Source of the DNA: Streptomyces sp. NBC_01276
GTDB lineage: Bacteria > Actinomycetota > Actinomycetes > Streptomycetales > Streptomycetaceae
Direction of reading: 5' to 3'
NCBI RefSeq assembly: GCF_041435355.1
Contig: NZ_CP108442.1
Location: 4,896,501 to 4,960,500, forward strand
DNA: 64,000 nucleotides
The notes under the pieces are model-generated. The model was given only the letters and a program-made list of their open reading frames with translations. It searched no databases and was not told the DNA's origin. A program made the position numbers and the translations under genes. Of the stretch, positions 42,346-50,936 are shown piece after piece; position 1 is the first letter of the stretch; each line of letters opens with the position of its first letter.

Positions 42346-42915
42346 GTGGACAACGGTGTCTCTGCGGGAAGCACGGCCTCGACTTCGACCCTGGGGAACA
42401 TCGCCCTGGGGCTCACCCTTCTCGCGTTCGGTATCGGCCACACGGGCGTCGTCAGCGGCGTGACCGTGGCCGACTCCGTGTCGCTCGCCATGTACGTCGG
42501 CGGTCTCGCCCTGTTCGTCCTCGGACTCCTCGAATTCCGGGGCGGCAACGGCTTCAACGGCACGGCGTTCGCGGGCCTCGGCGCCTTCTGGTTCACCTGG
42601 GCCGGCGGCGCCGACGGAAAGGTTTCGCCGCACGCGGCCGGCCTGTTCCTCGCCCTGTTCGCCCTGCTCGCGCTGACGCTCACCGTGAGCGCGGCGAGCG
42701 GACTGTTCGGCCAGGGCGTCTACGCCCTGCTCACCCTCTCCCTGGTGCTCCTCGCGATAGGCGCCTTCGCCGGCGGCGACGGGCTCGGCAAGGCGGCGGG
42801 CTGGGTGGCGGCGCTCTCCGGGCTGCTGGCCTGGTACGGGGCCACCGCCGCGCTGGCGCACTGGCCGACGGCGCTCGGCAAGGCCTCCGGCAGCGGCGCG
42901 GTCGCCGCGGGCTGA
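42346..42915 (+). CDS. GPR1/FUN34/YaaH-family (acetate-uptake-like) membrane protein
   Basis: 189 residues with six membrane helices. The N-terminal LGNIALGLTLLAFG is a degenerate form of the NPAPLGL family signature, and FWFTWAGGADGKVSPHAAGLFLALF is typical of the mid section. Members import acetate or succinate. GAAGGGAG precedes GTG 42346. It ends against the convergent glmS with a shared terminator. Confidence 0.82.
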   Translation: MDNGVSAGSTASTSTLGNIALGLTLLAFGIGHTGVVSGVTVADSVSLAMYVGGLALFVLGLLEFRGGNGFNGTAFAGLGAFWFTWAGGADGKVSPHAAGLFLALFALLALTLTVSAASGLFGQGVYALLTLSLVLLAIGAFAGGDGLGKAAGWVAALSGLLAWYGATAALAHWPTALGKASGSGAVAAG

Positions 42916-42938
42916 GCGGCCGGGCACCGTACGCGCGA

Positions 42939-42970
42939 GCGGCCCCCGGGGGACATCCCCCGGGGGCCGC
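42939..42970. terminator. Bidirectional terminator between YaaH-like gene and glmS
   Basis: GCGGCCCCCGGGGG and CCCCCGGGGGCCGC form a perfect 14-bp stem around ACAT in the space between the convergent genes. Confidence 0.88.
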
Positions 42971-43000
42971 TTCGTGCGTGCCGTGGTGGTGGCGGTCCGA

Positions 43001-44818
43001 CTACTCGACGGTGACCGACTTCGCCAGGTTGCGCGGCTTGTCGATGTCCCGGCCCAGGGCCAGGGCGGTGTGGTACGCCAGCAGCTGGAGCGGGATGCCC
43101 ATCAGGATCGGGTCCAGCTCGTCCTCGTTCTTGGGCACGAGGATGGTGTGGTCGGCCTTCTCCTGCTCGCGGTGGGCGACCGCGAGGATGCGGCCGCTGC
43201 GGGCCTTGATCTCCTCCAGCGCCGCGCGGTTCTTCTCCAGCAGGTCGTCGTCGGGGACGATCGCGACCGTCGGCATGGCGGGCTCGATGAGGGCGAGCGG
43301 GCCGTGCTTGAGCTCGGAGGCCGGGTAGGCCTCGGCGTGGATGTAGGAGATCTCCTTCAGCTTGAGGGAGGCCTCCAGGGCCACCGGGTAGCCGCGCACC
43401 CGGCCGATGAACATCATCGACTTGGCCTCGGCGTACTCGGCCGCCAGCTTCTTGATGTCCTCTTCGCCTTCGAGGATCTCCTGGATCTGCGCGGGCAGCT
43501 TGCGCAGGCCCTCGATGATCCGCTTGCCGTCGGTGACCGACAGGTCCCGGATCCGGCCCAGGTGCACGGCGAGCAGCGCGAAGGCCGTGACCGTGTTGGT
43601 GAAGCACTTGGTGGAGACGACGCAGACCTCCGGGCCGGCGTGCACGTACACGCCGCCGTCGGCCTCGCGGGCGATGGCGGAACCGACCACGTTGACCACG
43701 CCGAGGACGCGGGCGCCCTTGCGCTTGAGCTCCTGCACGGCCGCGAGCACGTCGTACGTCTCACCGGACTGGGAGACGGCGATGTAGAGGGTGTCGGGGT
43801 CCACGACCGGGTTGCGGTAGCGGAACTCGGAGGCCGGCTCGGCGTCGGCGGGGATCCGGGCCATGCTCTCGATCAGCCCGGCGCCGATCAGGCCCGCGTG
43901 GTAGGAGGTGCCGCAGCCCAGGATCTTGACCCGGCGGATGCCGCGGGCCTCGCGCGGGTCGAGGTTCAGGCCGCCCAGGTGCACGGTGTTGAAGCGGTCG
44001 TCGATCCGGCCGCGCAGCACGCGGTCGACCGCGTCGGGCTGCTCGGAGATCTCCTTGTGCATGTACGTGTCGTGGCCGCCCATGTCGTAGGAGGCGGCCT
44101 CCCACTCCACGGTCTCCGGGGTGGAGGTGGTCTTCGTACCGCTGGTGGTGTAGGTGCGGAAGTCGTCGGCCTTGAGGGTGGCCATCTCGCCGTCGTTGAG
44201 GGTCACGACCTGGCGGGTGTGGGCGATCAGCGCGGCGACGTCGGAGGCGACGAGCATCTCCTTCTCGCCGATGCCGAGGATGACGGGCGAGCCGTTGCGG
44301 GCGACGACGATGCGGTCGGCGAAGTCGGCGTGCATCACGGCGATGCCGTAGGTGCCCTCGATGACCTTGAGCGCCTCGCGGACCTTCTCCTCCAGGCTGT
44401 CGGCCTGCGAGCGGGCGATCAGGTGGGTGATCACCTCGGTGTCGGTGTCGGAGACGAAGACGACACCGTCCGCCACCAGCTTCGCGCGCAGCTCGTCGGC
44501 GTTGTCGACGATGCCGTTGTGGACGACGGCGACCTTGTTCTCGGGGTCCAGGTGCGGGTGCGAGTTGATGTCGCTCGGGGCGCCGTGGGTGGCCCAGCGG
44601 GTGTGGGCGATGCCGGTGGTGCCGGCGAACCGCTTGGGAACGCGGGACTCCAGCTCGCGGACCCGGCCCTTGGCCTTGACCATCTTCAGCGCCGCGGCCT
44701 TCGGGCTGTTGACGACGATGCCCGCCGAGTCGTAGCCCCGGTACTCCAGCCGCTGGAGACCCTCCAGCAGCAGCGGTGCCACGTCGCGCTTGCCGATGTA
44801 ACCCACGATTCCGCACAT
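43001..44818 (-). CDS. glmS: Glutamine-fructose-6-phosphate aminotransferase (isomerizing)
   Basis: 605 residues. Starts MCGIVGYIGKRDVAPLLLEGLQRLEYRGYDSAG, where Cys2 is the glutaminase nucleophile; the glutamine amidotransferase domain (2-220) is followed by two SIS isomerase domains (about 280-420 and 450-590), with KILGCGTSYHAG and AVSQSGET..D as sugar-phosphate sites, and the ending DKPRNLAKSVTVE. It makes glucosamine-6-phosphate, the first committed step to UDP-GlcNAc for cell wall. AGGAGGGG precedes ATG 44818. It forms an operon with the 98-residue gene behind the dre site 45215-45228. Streptomyces often carries two glmS genes. Confidence 0.96.
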   Translation of the reverse strand: MCGIVGYIGKRDVAPLLLEGLQRLEYRGYDSAGIVVNSPKAAALKMVKAKGRVRELESRVPKRFAGTTGIAHTRWATHGAPSDINSHPHLDPENKVAVVHNGIVDNADELRAKLVADGVVFVSDTDTEVITHLIARSQADSLEEKVREALKVIEGTYGIAVMHADFADRIVVARNGSPVILGIGEKEMLVASDVAALIAHTRQVVTLNDGEMATLKADDFRTYTTSGTKTTSTPETVEWEAASYDMGGHDTYMHKEISEQPDAVDRVLRGRIDDRFNTVHLGGLNLDPREARGIRRVKILGCGTSYHAGLIGAGLIESMARIPADAEPASEFRYRNPVVDPDTLYIAVSQSGETYDVLAAVQELKRKGARVLGVVNVVGSAIAREADGGVYVHAGPEVCVVSTKCFTNTVTAFALLAVHLGRIRDLSVTDGKRIIEGLRKLPAQIQEILEGEEDIKKLAAEYAEAKSMMFIGRVRGYPVALEASLKLKEISYIHAEAYPASELKHGPLALIEPAMPTVAIVPDDDLLEKNRAALEEIKARSGRILAVAHREQEKADHTILVPKNEDELDPILMGIPLQLLAYHTALALGRDIDKPRNLAKSVTVE

Positions 44819-44873
44819 ACGGTCTTGCCCCTCCTGTAGTTCGGTGTCCGTGCCCTGCGCCGTCCCGGTCGTC

Positions 44874-45170
44874 TCAGCCGTAGACGATGCGGCGCAGCTG
44901 CCGGAGCGAGAGCTCCGGGGGCGCCACGGCGCGGTGCGGCAGTTCGGCGGCGATCCGTTCGAAGATCTCCGCGTTGACCGCGCCGCCCGACTGGAGCTCG
45001 CGGTGACGACGACGGACGAACTCCTCGGTCGTCTCGTCGAAGTACGCGAGCACGTCGAGCACCACCCGGGCGGCCTCTCCGCGCTGCAGCGCGGTGCTGC
45101 GCACCAGGTGGTCGACGAGGTCGTCATGGGACGGGCGGCGGTCGAGCACCTGTAGATATTGACGGTCCAC
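44874..45170 (-). CDS. Conserved small protein upstream of glmS (98 aa)
   Basis: Helical, charged protein with DRRPSHDDLVDHLVRSTALQRGEAARVVLDVLAYFDE, ELQSGGAVNAEIFERIAAEL and a final RQLRRIVYG. Recognised only as conserved among Streptomyces in this position. GTG 45170 is the likely start but lacks a clear ribosome site. The gene lies 55 bp from glmS, and both are behind a DasR-type operator, so a link with amino-sugar metabolism is plausible. Other function unknown. Confidence 0.72.
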   Translation of the reverse strand: MDRQYLQVLDRRPSHDDLVDHLVRSTALQRGEAARVVLDVLAYFDETTEEFVRRRHRELQSGGAVNAEIFERIAAELPHRAVAPPELSLRQLRRIVYG

Positions 45171-45185
45171 GGGCTGGAACGCAAA

Positions 45186-45211
45186 GATCCTGCCCGAAAT
45201 CGGGCAGGATC
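45186..45211 (-). terminator. Perfect 12-bp hairpin in the glmS-operon leader (terminator or attenuator)
   Basis: GATCCTGCCCGA pairs with TCGGGCAGGATC around AA. On the minus strand it follows the DUF4429 stop by 44 bases and precedes GTG 45170 by 15 bases. It lies downstream of the dre site, so it can either end the upstream gene or, in the glmS-operon leader, act as an attenuator. Confidence 0.65.
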
Positions 45212-45214
45212 CTG

Positions 45215-45228
45215 CTGGTCTGGACCAG
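45215..45228. promoter_or_regulatory. DasR-type (dre) operator before the glmS operon
   Basis: CTGGTCTGGACCAG has perfect 6-base arms around TG and matches the dre element ACTGGTCTAGACCACT at all outer positions. It is 45 bp upstream of the 98-residue gene that leads into glmS. Confidence 0.78.
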
Positions 45229-45255
45229 GGAATGGGTAATTCCGGTCCGGGTCGG

Positions 45256-46143
45256 TCAGAAACGACCCAAAATGGCGGCCTTCGCGGCGCTGAACTCCTC
45301 GGCGGTCAGGATGCCCGTCCGGTGCAGCTCGCCCAGCTCGCGCAGGCGTCGCAGCAGGGTGTCGTGGTCCACCGGCTCGCCCGCCAGGGCCGCGCGCGCC
45401 TCGGGCAGCGGCAGCGCCTCGGGCGCGGGGGCCGGCGCGGGCGCCGCCGGGTGCGGGATCCGCACCGCCACGGCCGCCGCGACCAGCGCCATCAGGGGGT
45501 CCTTCTTGAAACCGAAGAGCTCCAGGGTGTGCGGGTCGTACTTGGGCGCGGCCGCCGCCGTGGCGCCCTTCAGGGTGAACCGCAGCCAGCCGTGCTCCAG
45601 CCCCCTGGACGGCGTCCACTCCACCGACCGCACGTCGCCGACGCGGAACTCCCGCGGTCCGCCGGAACGCTTCGCCTCCTCCGTCGTCCAGTTCCAGTCC
45701 AGCAGCACCCGGTCGCCGTCGAAGGCCGCCGACCCGTCACCCGCGCCGACCGAGATCGGAACGGCGGGCCCCGGCAGCAGGTAGGCGTCCGAGGGGCCGG
45801 GATCGACCTGGTCCAGCAGCAGGGCGTTGCGCAGCTCGTCGACGAAGTACTCCGCGACCCCGGTCCGGTCCGGCTCCACCGTCAGGAGATAGGGGTCGGA
45901 GGGCTCCGGCAGCCGCCCTCCCGTCACCTGCAGCAGCGGGTCCGCCCCGTCCCGCAGCCGAAGCCGCAGCCGGCCCGCCTTGCGGCCCGGCTCGTGACTG
46001 ACCCCCGCGACGGCCCGCAGCGGTACGACCACTTCGCCGAGGTGCTGCCGGAGCAGCCCCACCCCCTTGTCGCGGCCCGGCACGATGCGCACCGCGTCCC
46101 CGTCGAAGGTCCAAGTGCCGTCCTTCTGGATGATTTCCGCCAT
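45256..46143 (-). CDS. DUF4429 domain protein with SHOCT tail
   Basis: 295 residues. Two DUF4429-type halves (about 1-110 and 128-220; WTFDGDAVRIVPG and AAFDGDRVLLDWNW begin each) resemble PH-like domains. The last 40 residues LRRLRELGELHRTGILTAEEFSAAKAAILGRF are a SHOCT domain (short C-terminal oligomerisation). Cytoplasmic; role unknown. ATG 46143 is divergent from the hexosaminidase gene with only 52 bp between. Confidence 0.88.
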   Translation of the reverse strand: MAEIIQKDGTWTFDGDAVRIVPGRDKGVGLLRQHLGEVVVPLRAVAGVSHEPGRKAGRLRLRLRDGADPLLQVTGGRLPEPSDPYLLTVEPDRTGVAEYFVDELRNALLLDQVDPGPSDAYLLPGPAVPISVGAGDGSAAFDGDRVLLDWNWTTEEAKRSGGPREFRVGDVRSVEWTPSRGLEHGWLRFTLKGATAAAAPKYDPHTLELFGFKKDPLMALVAAAVAVRIPHPAAPAPAPAPEALPLPEARAALAGEPVDHDTLLRRLRELGELHRTGILTAEEFSAAKAAILGRF

Positions 46144-46176
46144 GCGGTGATTCTCCCATCGGCAATCCAGGGCCGG

Positions 46177-46191
46177 TTGGCCTATACCTGG
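46177..46191. promoter_or_regulatory. Degenerate DasR-type site at the hexosaminidase start
   Basis: TTGGCCTATACCTGG differs from the dre core TGGTCTAGACC at two bases. It ends 4 bp before ATG 46196; the TATACC within it could be a -10 box for a leaderless transcript starting at the ATG, with the repressor site over it. Confidence 0.5.
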
Positions 46192-46195
46192 GCGC

Positions 46196-47773
46196 ATGAG
46201 AGTCCTGCGACGCGCGCTCGGCACCCTCCTCGCCCTCGGGGCGGTCGTCTCCTGCACCGCGGCCCACGGTGACGACGCCAAGGCCACCCGCCGCCCCGCC
46301 GCCCTCGCCCCCTACGAACGGCTCCTGCCCGCGCCCGCCTCCGCGCGGGCCGAAGGCGCCCCGTACGTCTTCGGGGCCGGCACGGTGATCCGTACGGGTG
46401 TGGCGGCGCCGGAGGAGGTCCGGCGGGTCGGCGAGCTCCTCGCGGAGCAGCTGCGCGGCCCCGGCGGGCTGCCGCTGCCGGTGGTCGACGGCGAGGACGG
46501 GGACGGGGTCCGGCTGCGGCTCGACACCGGGGACGCGGAACTCGGCGCGGAGGGCTACCGGCTGCGCACCACCGCCGCCGGGATCACCCTGACCGCCCGC
46601 ACCCCGGCCGGGCTCTTCCACGCGGGGCAGACGTTGCGCCAGCTGGTGCCGGTCCGGGGGGCGGGCGGGGTTCCCGGCGGGACGGTGGTGGACGTCCCGC
46701 GGTTCGCGTACCGGGGGGCGATGGTGGACGTGGCCCGTCACCACTTCCCGGTGGAGCAGGTGAAGCGGTACGTCGACCAGCTCGCCCAGTACAAGATCAA
46801 CACCCTGCACCTGCACCTCACGGACGACCAGGGCTGGCGGATCGCGATCGACTCCTGGCCCCGGCTCGCGGAGTACGGGGGCGCGAGCGAGGTCGGCGGC
46901 GGGCCCGGCGGCCACTGGACCAAGGAGGAGTACCGGGACCTGGTGGCGTACGCGGCGGAGCGGTACGTGGACGTGGTCCCGGAGGTCGACATGCCCGGCC
47001 ACGTGAACGCCGCGCTCGCCTCCTACCCGGAGCTGACCTGCGACGGGAAGGCCCCGGAGCGCTACACCGGGATCAAGGTCGGCTTCAGCTCGCTGTGCGT
47101 GGGCAAGGAGCGGACCTACGAGTTCATCGACCAGGTCCTCGGCGAGCTCGCGGAGCTGACCCCCGGCCGCTACCTGCACATCGGCGGCGACGAGGCCCGC
47201 GCCACCCCGGCGGCGGACTACGCGGCCTTCATGGACCGGGCCCAGCAGGTGGTGGCCCGCCACGGCAAGACGGTGGTGGCCTGGCACCAGCTCGCCTCGG
47301 CCCGCCCGGCGCCGGGCGCGGTGCTCCAGTACTGGGGCCACGACAAGACAGCCGCCGCCGAGAAGGCGGCGGTCGTGGCGGCGGGGAAGTCCGGCCACCC
47401 GGTGATCCTCTCCCCGGCCGACCACGCCTACCTGGACATGAAGTACGACACGGCGACGAAGCCGGGCCTCGCCTGGGCCGGCTACGTCCCGGTGCGGCGC
47501 TCCTACTCCTGGAACCCGGGCTCCTACCTCCCGGGCCTCCCGGAGTCCGCCGTCCTCGGGGTCGAGGCCCCGCTGTGGACGGAGACCGTCGCGACCCGCT
47601 CCGACTGGGAACTGCTGGCCTTCCCGCGCGTCCTGGGCCTGGCGGAACTGGGCTGGTCCCCGGCGAGCGCCCTCGACTGGCCGGCGTACCGCGAACGCCT
47701 GGCCGCCCAGGCCCCCCGCCTGGAAGCCCAGGACATCACGTACTACCGGGCCCCGGAGGTCCCCTGGGAGTAG
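46196..47773 (+). CDS. Secreted lipoprotein beta-N-acetylhexosaminidase (GH20)
   Basis: 525 residues. Signal peptide ends in the lipobox AVVSC (about residue 20), so it is membrane-tethered. GH20b domain (about 40-165) precedes the TIM barrel. The catalytic pair is Asp332-Glu333 in HIGGDEA. Other family segments are GAMVDVARHHFPVEQVKRYVDQLAQYKINTLHLHLTDDQGWR and VVPEVDMPGHVNAALASYP. It releases GlcNAc from chitobiose and other N-acetylglucosaminides. Lies next to a DasR-type site. ATG 46196 has no ribosome site, consistent with a leaderless mRNA. Confidence 0.93.
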   Translation: MRVLRRALGTLLALGAVVSCTAAHGDDAKATRRPAALAPYERLLPAPASARAEGAPYVFGAGTVIRTGVAAPEEVRRVGELLAEQLRGPGGLPLPVVDGEDGDGVRLRLDTGDAELGAEGYRLRTTAAGITLTARTPAGLFHAGQTLRQLVPVRGAGGVPGGTVVDVPRFAYRGAMVDVARHHFPVEQVKRYVDQLAQYKINTLHLHLTDDQGWRIAIDSWPRLAEYGGASEVGGGPGGHWTKEEYRDLVAYAAERYVDVVPEVDMPGHVNAALASYPELTCDGKAPERYTGIKVGFSSLCVGKERTYEFIDQVLGELAELTPGRYLHIGGDEARATPAADYAAFMDRAQQVVARHGKTVVAWHQLASARPAPGAVLQYWGHDKTAAAEKAAVVAAGKSGHPVILSPADHAYLDMKYDTATKPGLAWAGYVPVRRSYSWNPGSYLPGLPESAVLGVEAPLWTETVATRSDWELLAFPRVLGLAELGWSPASALDWPAYRERLAAQAPRLEAQDITYYRAPEVPWE

Positions 47774-47863
47774 CCGGATCGGGCCCGCCGGCGTCCGTGC
47801 GACGATCTGACGACGGACGGCAAGAGGTCCGGTTCCTGGTGGGGCCGGACGGGGAGGGGCGGC

Positions 47864-48895
47864 ATGAGCGGCGACGGAGCGGATCTCGGCGTCCCGGAGG
47901 CGGCGCCGGTGCGGAGGGCTGAGGGCGTCACGCTCGACGAGGCCGTCGAGGCGGCGAGGCCCTGTCTCGCCCGGGCCTTCGCCCATGAGCCGTGGACGAT
48001 CGTCCTCCAGCCGGAGCTCAGCGAGGAACTCGACCTGGCCTGGGTCATCCGCTTCGACACGCAGGAGAGCATCGACGCCGCAGACCACTGGATCGGTCCG
48101 CTCACCAAGGGGGTTCTCGTCCCGAAGGACGGCGGCGCGGTGCGGTTCCCTCCGTCGCACCTGCCGATGGAGGAGTTCCTGGCCTATGTGCGCCACGGCG
48201 GCTGGGAGTCGGCCTCGCTGGCGAGGACCCGTAGCGCCACGCCGTGGCAGCGGGCCCTGGAATGGCTCCTCACCACCTACCAGGGGCGCGTCGAGCTGGC
48301 CGGGATCGAGCCGGTCGCCGAGGACGCCGGGACGTGGCTGTTCGCCTGCCGGACCATCGAGCGGCCGGGGTACCCGCGCACGCCCATGCTGACCGCCTCC
48401 GTGGTGGTGCCCAAGGACCTGGGACGGCCCTTTCACCCGGCTTCCGACGACCCTTGGACCGATGCCGGGGAGTACACCCGGACCGAGCAGGAACGGGACC
48501 CCCAGGTCCAGGCGCGGCGGTTGAACTCGCGCGGATGTGTCGTGACCGTGGCCGCCGCCATCGCCGGGGCGCCGTCGACGCCCCTGCCGTGGCAGCCCGC
48601 GCACGAGGCGCCGGGGTGGTGGGAGCTGCTGCTCGAGCGGTACTTCCCGGCCGCCGTGCAGATCCGCTGCGGGAGCTGGGACGAGGTGATCCGGCGGGCC
48701 GGGGAGACCGGGCCGGACACCCAGGGCGTCGTGTGGGTGCGCCGGGTGATCCGCGGCGCCGAGGTCAGCGGACACCTGCTGTACGTGCACAACAACAACG
48801 GCAGCGTCGTGTTCCTGGACGGCATGACCGGTGGCCTGGCGCGGCTGGACACCGTCGGTGTGCTGGAGCTGGTGTTCGCGCGACTGCGGCCGTAG
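47864..48895 (+). CDS. YrhB-immunity-like/papain-fold (toxin glutamine deamidase-like) fusion protein
   Basis: 343 residues. N-terminal part (about 22-112) has EPWTIVLQPELSEELDLAWVIRF and resembles YrhB/Imm35 immunity domains; a second, similar strand-rich unit (about 115-205) includes TWLFACRTIERPGYPRTPMLTASVVVPKD. The C-terminal 120 residues read as a papain-like toxin domain: NSRGCVVTVAAAIAG with Cys225, GHLLYVHNNNGSVVFLDG with His304 and Asp319, ending VGVLELVFARLRP. Toxin-PL domains usually deamidate glutamine in host proteins. Fusion of immunity-like and toxin-like domains in one cytoplasmic protein (no signal peptide) is unusual; assignments are from motif recall. ATG 47864; GGGGAGG upstream. 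Neighbours are hexosaminidase and the des cluster. Confidence 0.7.
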   Translation: MSGDGADLGVPEAAPVRRAEGVTLDEAVEAARPCLARAFAHEPWTIVLQPELSEELDLAWVIRFDTQESIDAADHWIGPLTKGVLVPKDGGAVRFPPSHLPMEEFLAYVRHGGWESASLARTRSATPWQRALEWLLTTYQGRVELAGIEPVAEDAGTWLFACRTIERPGYPRTPMLTASVVVPKDLGRPFHPASDDPWTDAGEYTRTEQERDPQVQARRLNSRGCVVTVAAAIAGAPSTPLPWQPAHEAPGWWELLLERYFPAAVQIRCGSWDEVIRRAGETGPDTQGVVWVRRVIRGAEVSGHLLYVHNNNGSVVFLDGMTGGLARLDTVGVLELVFARLRP

Positions 48896-49101
48896 CCCGG
48901 AAGAGCGGCGGGAACCGGGCCGGGCGGCGGAGTCGGGGCGGGCGGGCGACAATGAATGCGCGTTCCTGCGCCCACGGCGACTCGCGCCCGGCGCACGGAG
49001 ACGTCCGCGCCGAACGTGGCCTGGGTGGTGGGCACGCAGCCCTGGCACGACCCGGTGCGGTGCGGGCCGGGGGTGTTCCCGACCCCGTAGAACTCGTAGA
49101 A

Positions 49102-49147
49102 GGCCCGGCACTCCCCGAAGGGACCGTATTTCGGGGAGTGCCGGGCC
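49102..49147. terminator. Strong terminator after desD
   Basis: An 18-base arm (starts GGCCCGGCACTCCCC) pairs perfectly with 49130-49147 around a 10-base loop. It starts 8 bp beyond the desD stop on the minus strand and closes the desABCD operon. Confidence 0.9.
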
Positions 49148-49154
49148 GGGGCCG

Positions 49155-50936
49155 TCAGCGCCGGGCGAAGGGCGCGACGGGGTTCTTGAGGGTGCCGATC
49201 AGCTGCAGGGCCGCCGACGGGTCGGCGAGGTCGACCATCTGCTTGTTGTTGCGCAGCTGGAGGCGGTTGAGGCAGGACAGCTGGAACTCGGGCGCGAAGA
49301 GGTCGTAGCGCTCGAAGCGGTCCGCGAGGGCCGGGACCGAGTCCTGGTAGGCGTGGGCGCAGTCGGCCACGGCCTTCCAGAAGGTGTCCTCCTCGCAGAT
49401 GCCCTCGGTGGCCAGGATCGGGCCGAGGAAGCGGAAGAAGCAGTCGAAGACGTCCGTGAAGACCGACAGCAGCTTCATGTCCTCCGGGATGTCCGCCCGG
49501 ACCCGCTCGACCGCGGGCGGCAGGACCGCGTCCGGGTCCATGACCACGATCTCCTCGGCGATGTCCTTGAAGATCGCCCGCTTCACCACGCCGCCCTCGA
49601 TGACGAGGATCGTGTTCTCGCCGTGCGGCATGTAGGCGAGGTCGTACTGGTAGAAGCAGTGGAGGAGGGGGACGAGGTAGGCCCGGAGGTAGGAGGCCAG
49701 CCACTCGGCCGGGGTGAGGCCCGACTCCTCGATCAGGGCGCCGACGAAGGACTTGCCGTCCGCGTCCACGTGCAGGAGGGAGGCCATCGTCGCCAGGCGC
49801 TCCTCGCCCCGGACGAAGTTCACCGGGGACTCGCGCCACAGCGCGGCGAGCATCTTGCGGTACGGGGAGTACCGGTCCGTCGCGCGCTCGTACTGGCGGT
49901 GGTGGTAGCCGATCGCCGCGCGCTCGCGGATGATCGAGAAGTCGACGGACCGCAGGACCTCGTCGTTCTCGATCAGCTGGTGCAGCCAGTCGTTGATGGC
50001 CGGGGTGGCCTCCATGTACGCCGCCGAAAGGCCACGCATGAAGCCCATGTTGAGGACCGAGATGGCGGTCTTCACGTAGTGCTTCGTGGGGGTGGTGGTG
50101 TTGAAGAAGGTGCGGATCGACTGCTGCGCGAGGTAGGCGTCGGAGCCCTCGCCCAGCAGGACCAGGCGGCGGTTGGCGATCTCGGCGGCGAAGGTGACCG
50201 TGGTCTTGTTCCACCACTGCCAGGGGTGGACGGGCAGCAGGTGGTAGTCCGCGAGGTCCAGGCCGAGGGAGGCCATTTTCGCCGCGAAGAGCGTGAGGGC
50301 GTCCTCGCCGAGCTCCTCGCGGACGAAGGCGTCGTGGTCCAGGCCCGCGCCCGCCGTGAAGGTGGAGACGTCCCTGCGGGCGGCGACCCACACCAGGTGG
50401 ACCGGGCTCGCGGTCTCCGGGGCGTACGAGAGGTACTCGTGCACGCCGAAGCCGAGGCGGCCGTTGTTGGCGACGAAGCAGGGGTGGCCCTCGGTCATGC
50501 CGGTCTCGATGTCCTGGAAGGAGGACTTCGCGAGGACGGCGGAGGAGACCTGCGGCTTCGTGTACTTGTAGCCCGAGCCCGCCAGGGTGGAGGAGATCTC
50601 CTCCAGGTAGACGGGCAGGACCTCCGCGCTCAGGCCCAGGGTCCGGCGGAGCTCGATGTGGAAGTCGAGGGCGTCCAGGTCGGCCGGCCCGCCGTCGCGG
50701 TGGCGGGTGATGGAGGCCTCGTCCACCGACCAGTGGTCCAGCGCGTGGAGGGTCGCGGCGAAGCGGTACTCGACGGTGGCGTCGTCGCTGAGGACCGAGT
50801 ACAGGCCCGAGTCCAGCAGCTTCGGGGTCAGCAGGCGCTCGTGCGAGAACTCGGCGAGCGCCTTGCGGACCAGGGCGCGGTTCGCGCGGGCCCACAGCTC
50901 CGGGGAGAGGTGGGAGATGGCGTCGGACAGGCTCAT
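49155..50936 (-). CDS. desD: Desferrioxamine synthetase DesD (NIS synthetase)
   Basis: 593 residues, IucA/IucC family. Family motifs are HPWQWWNKT, GEGSDAYLAQQSIRTF, KTAISVLNMGFMRGLSAAYM and HGENTILV, together forming the ATP- and substrate-binding site. DesD joins N-succinyl-N-hydroxycadaverine units and macrocyclises them to desferrioxamine E/B precursors. ATG 50936 overlaps the desC stop (ATGA), so it is translationally coupled. Last gene of an operon under the iron box at 54326-54354. Confidence 0.96.
   Translation of the reverse strand: MSLSDAISHLSPELWARANRALVRKALAEFSHERLLTPKLLDSGLYSVLSDDATVEYRFAATLHALDHWSVDEASITRHRDGGPADLDALDFHIELRRTLGLSAEVLPVYLEEISSTLAGSGYKYTKPQVSSAVLAKSSFQDIETGMTEGHPCFVANNGRLGFGVHEYLSYAPETASPVHLVWVAARRDVSTFTAGAGLDHDAFVREELGEDALTLFAAKMASLGLDLADYHLLPVHPWQWWNKTTVTFAAEIANRRLVLLGEGSDAYLAQQSIRTFFNTTTPTKHYVKTAISVLNMGFMRGLSAAYMEATPAINDWLHQLIENDEVLRSVDFSIIRERAAIGYHHRQYERATDRYSPYRKMLAALWRESPVNFVRGEERLATMASLLHVDADGKSFVGALIEESGLTPAEWLASYLRAYLVPLLHCFYQYDLAYMPHGENTILVIEGGVVKRAIFKDIAEEIVVMDPDAVLPPAVERVRADIPEDMKLLSVFTDVFDCFFRFLGPILATEGICEEDTFWKAVADCAHAYQDSVPALADRFERYDLFAPEFQLSCLNRLQLRNNKQMVDLADPSAALQLIGTLKNPVAPFARR

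Noticed and set aside
44819..45230. glmS ribozyme or riboswitch in the glmS leader
   Set aside because: The leader is short between genes and shows none of the ribozyme pseudoknot elements; only the simple hairpin at 45186-45211 is seen.
46196..46260. Cytoplasmic hexosaminidase
   Set aside because: The N terminus has a hydrophobic core and VVSC lipobox, indicating export.
48952..49101. Small ORF starting ATGAATGCGCG between the fusion gene and desD
   Set aside because: No ribosome site, no family resemblance, and it runs into the desD terminator.
45737..49111. Open minus-strand frame of 1124 codons across the hexosaminidase and fusion gene
   Set aside because: It covers two well-supported plus-strand genes and part of a minus-strand one in another frame; composition is Arg/Gly/Pro-rich as in shadow frames.
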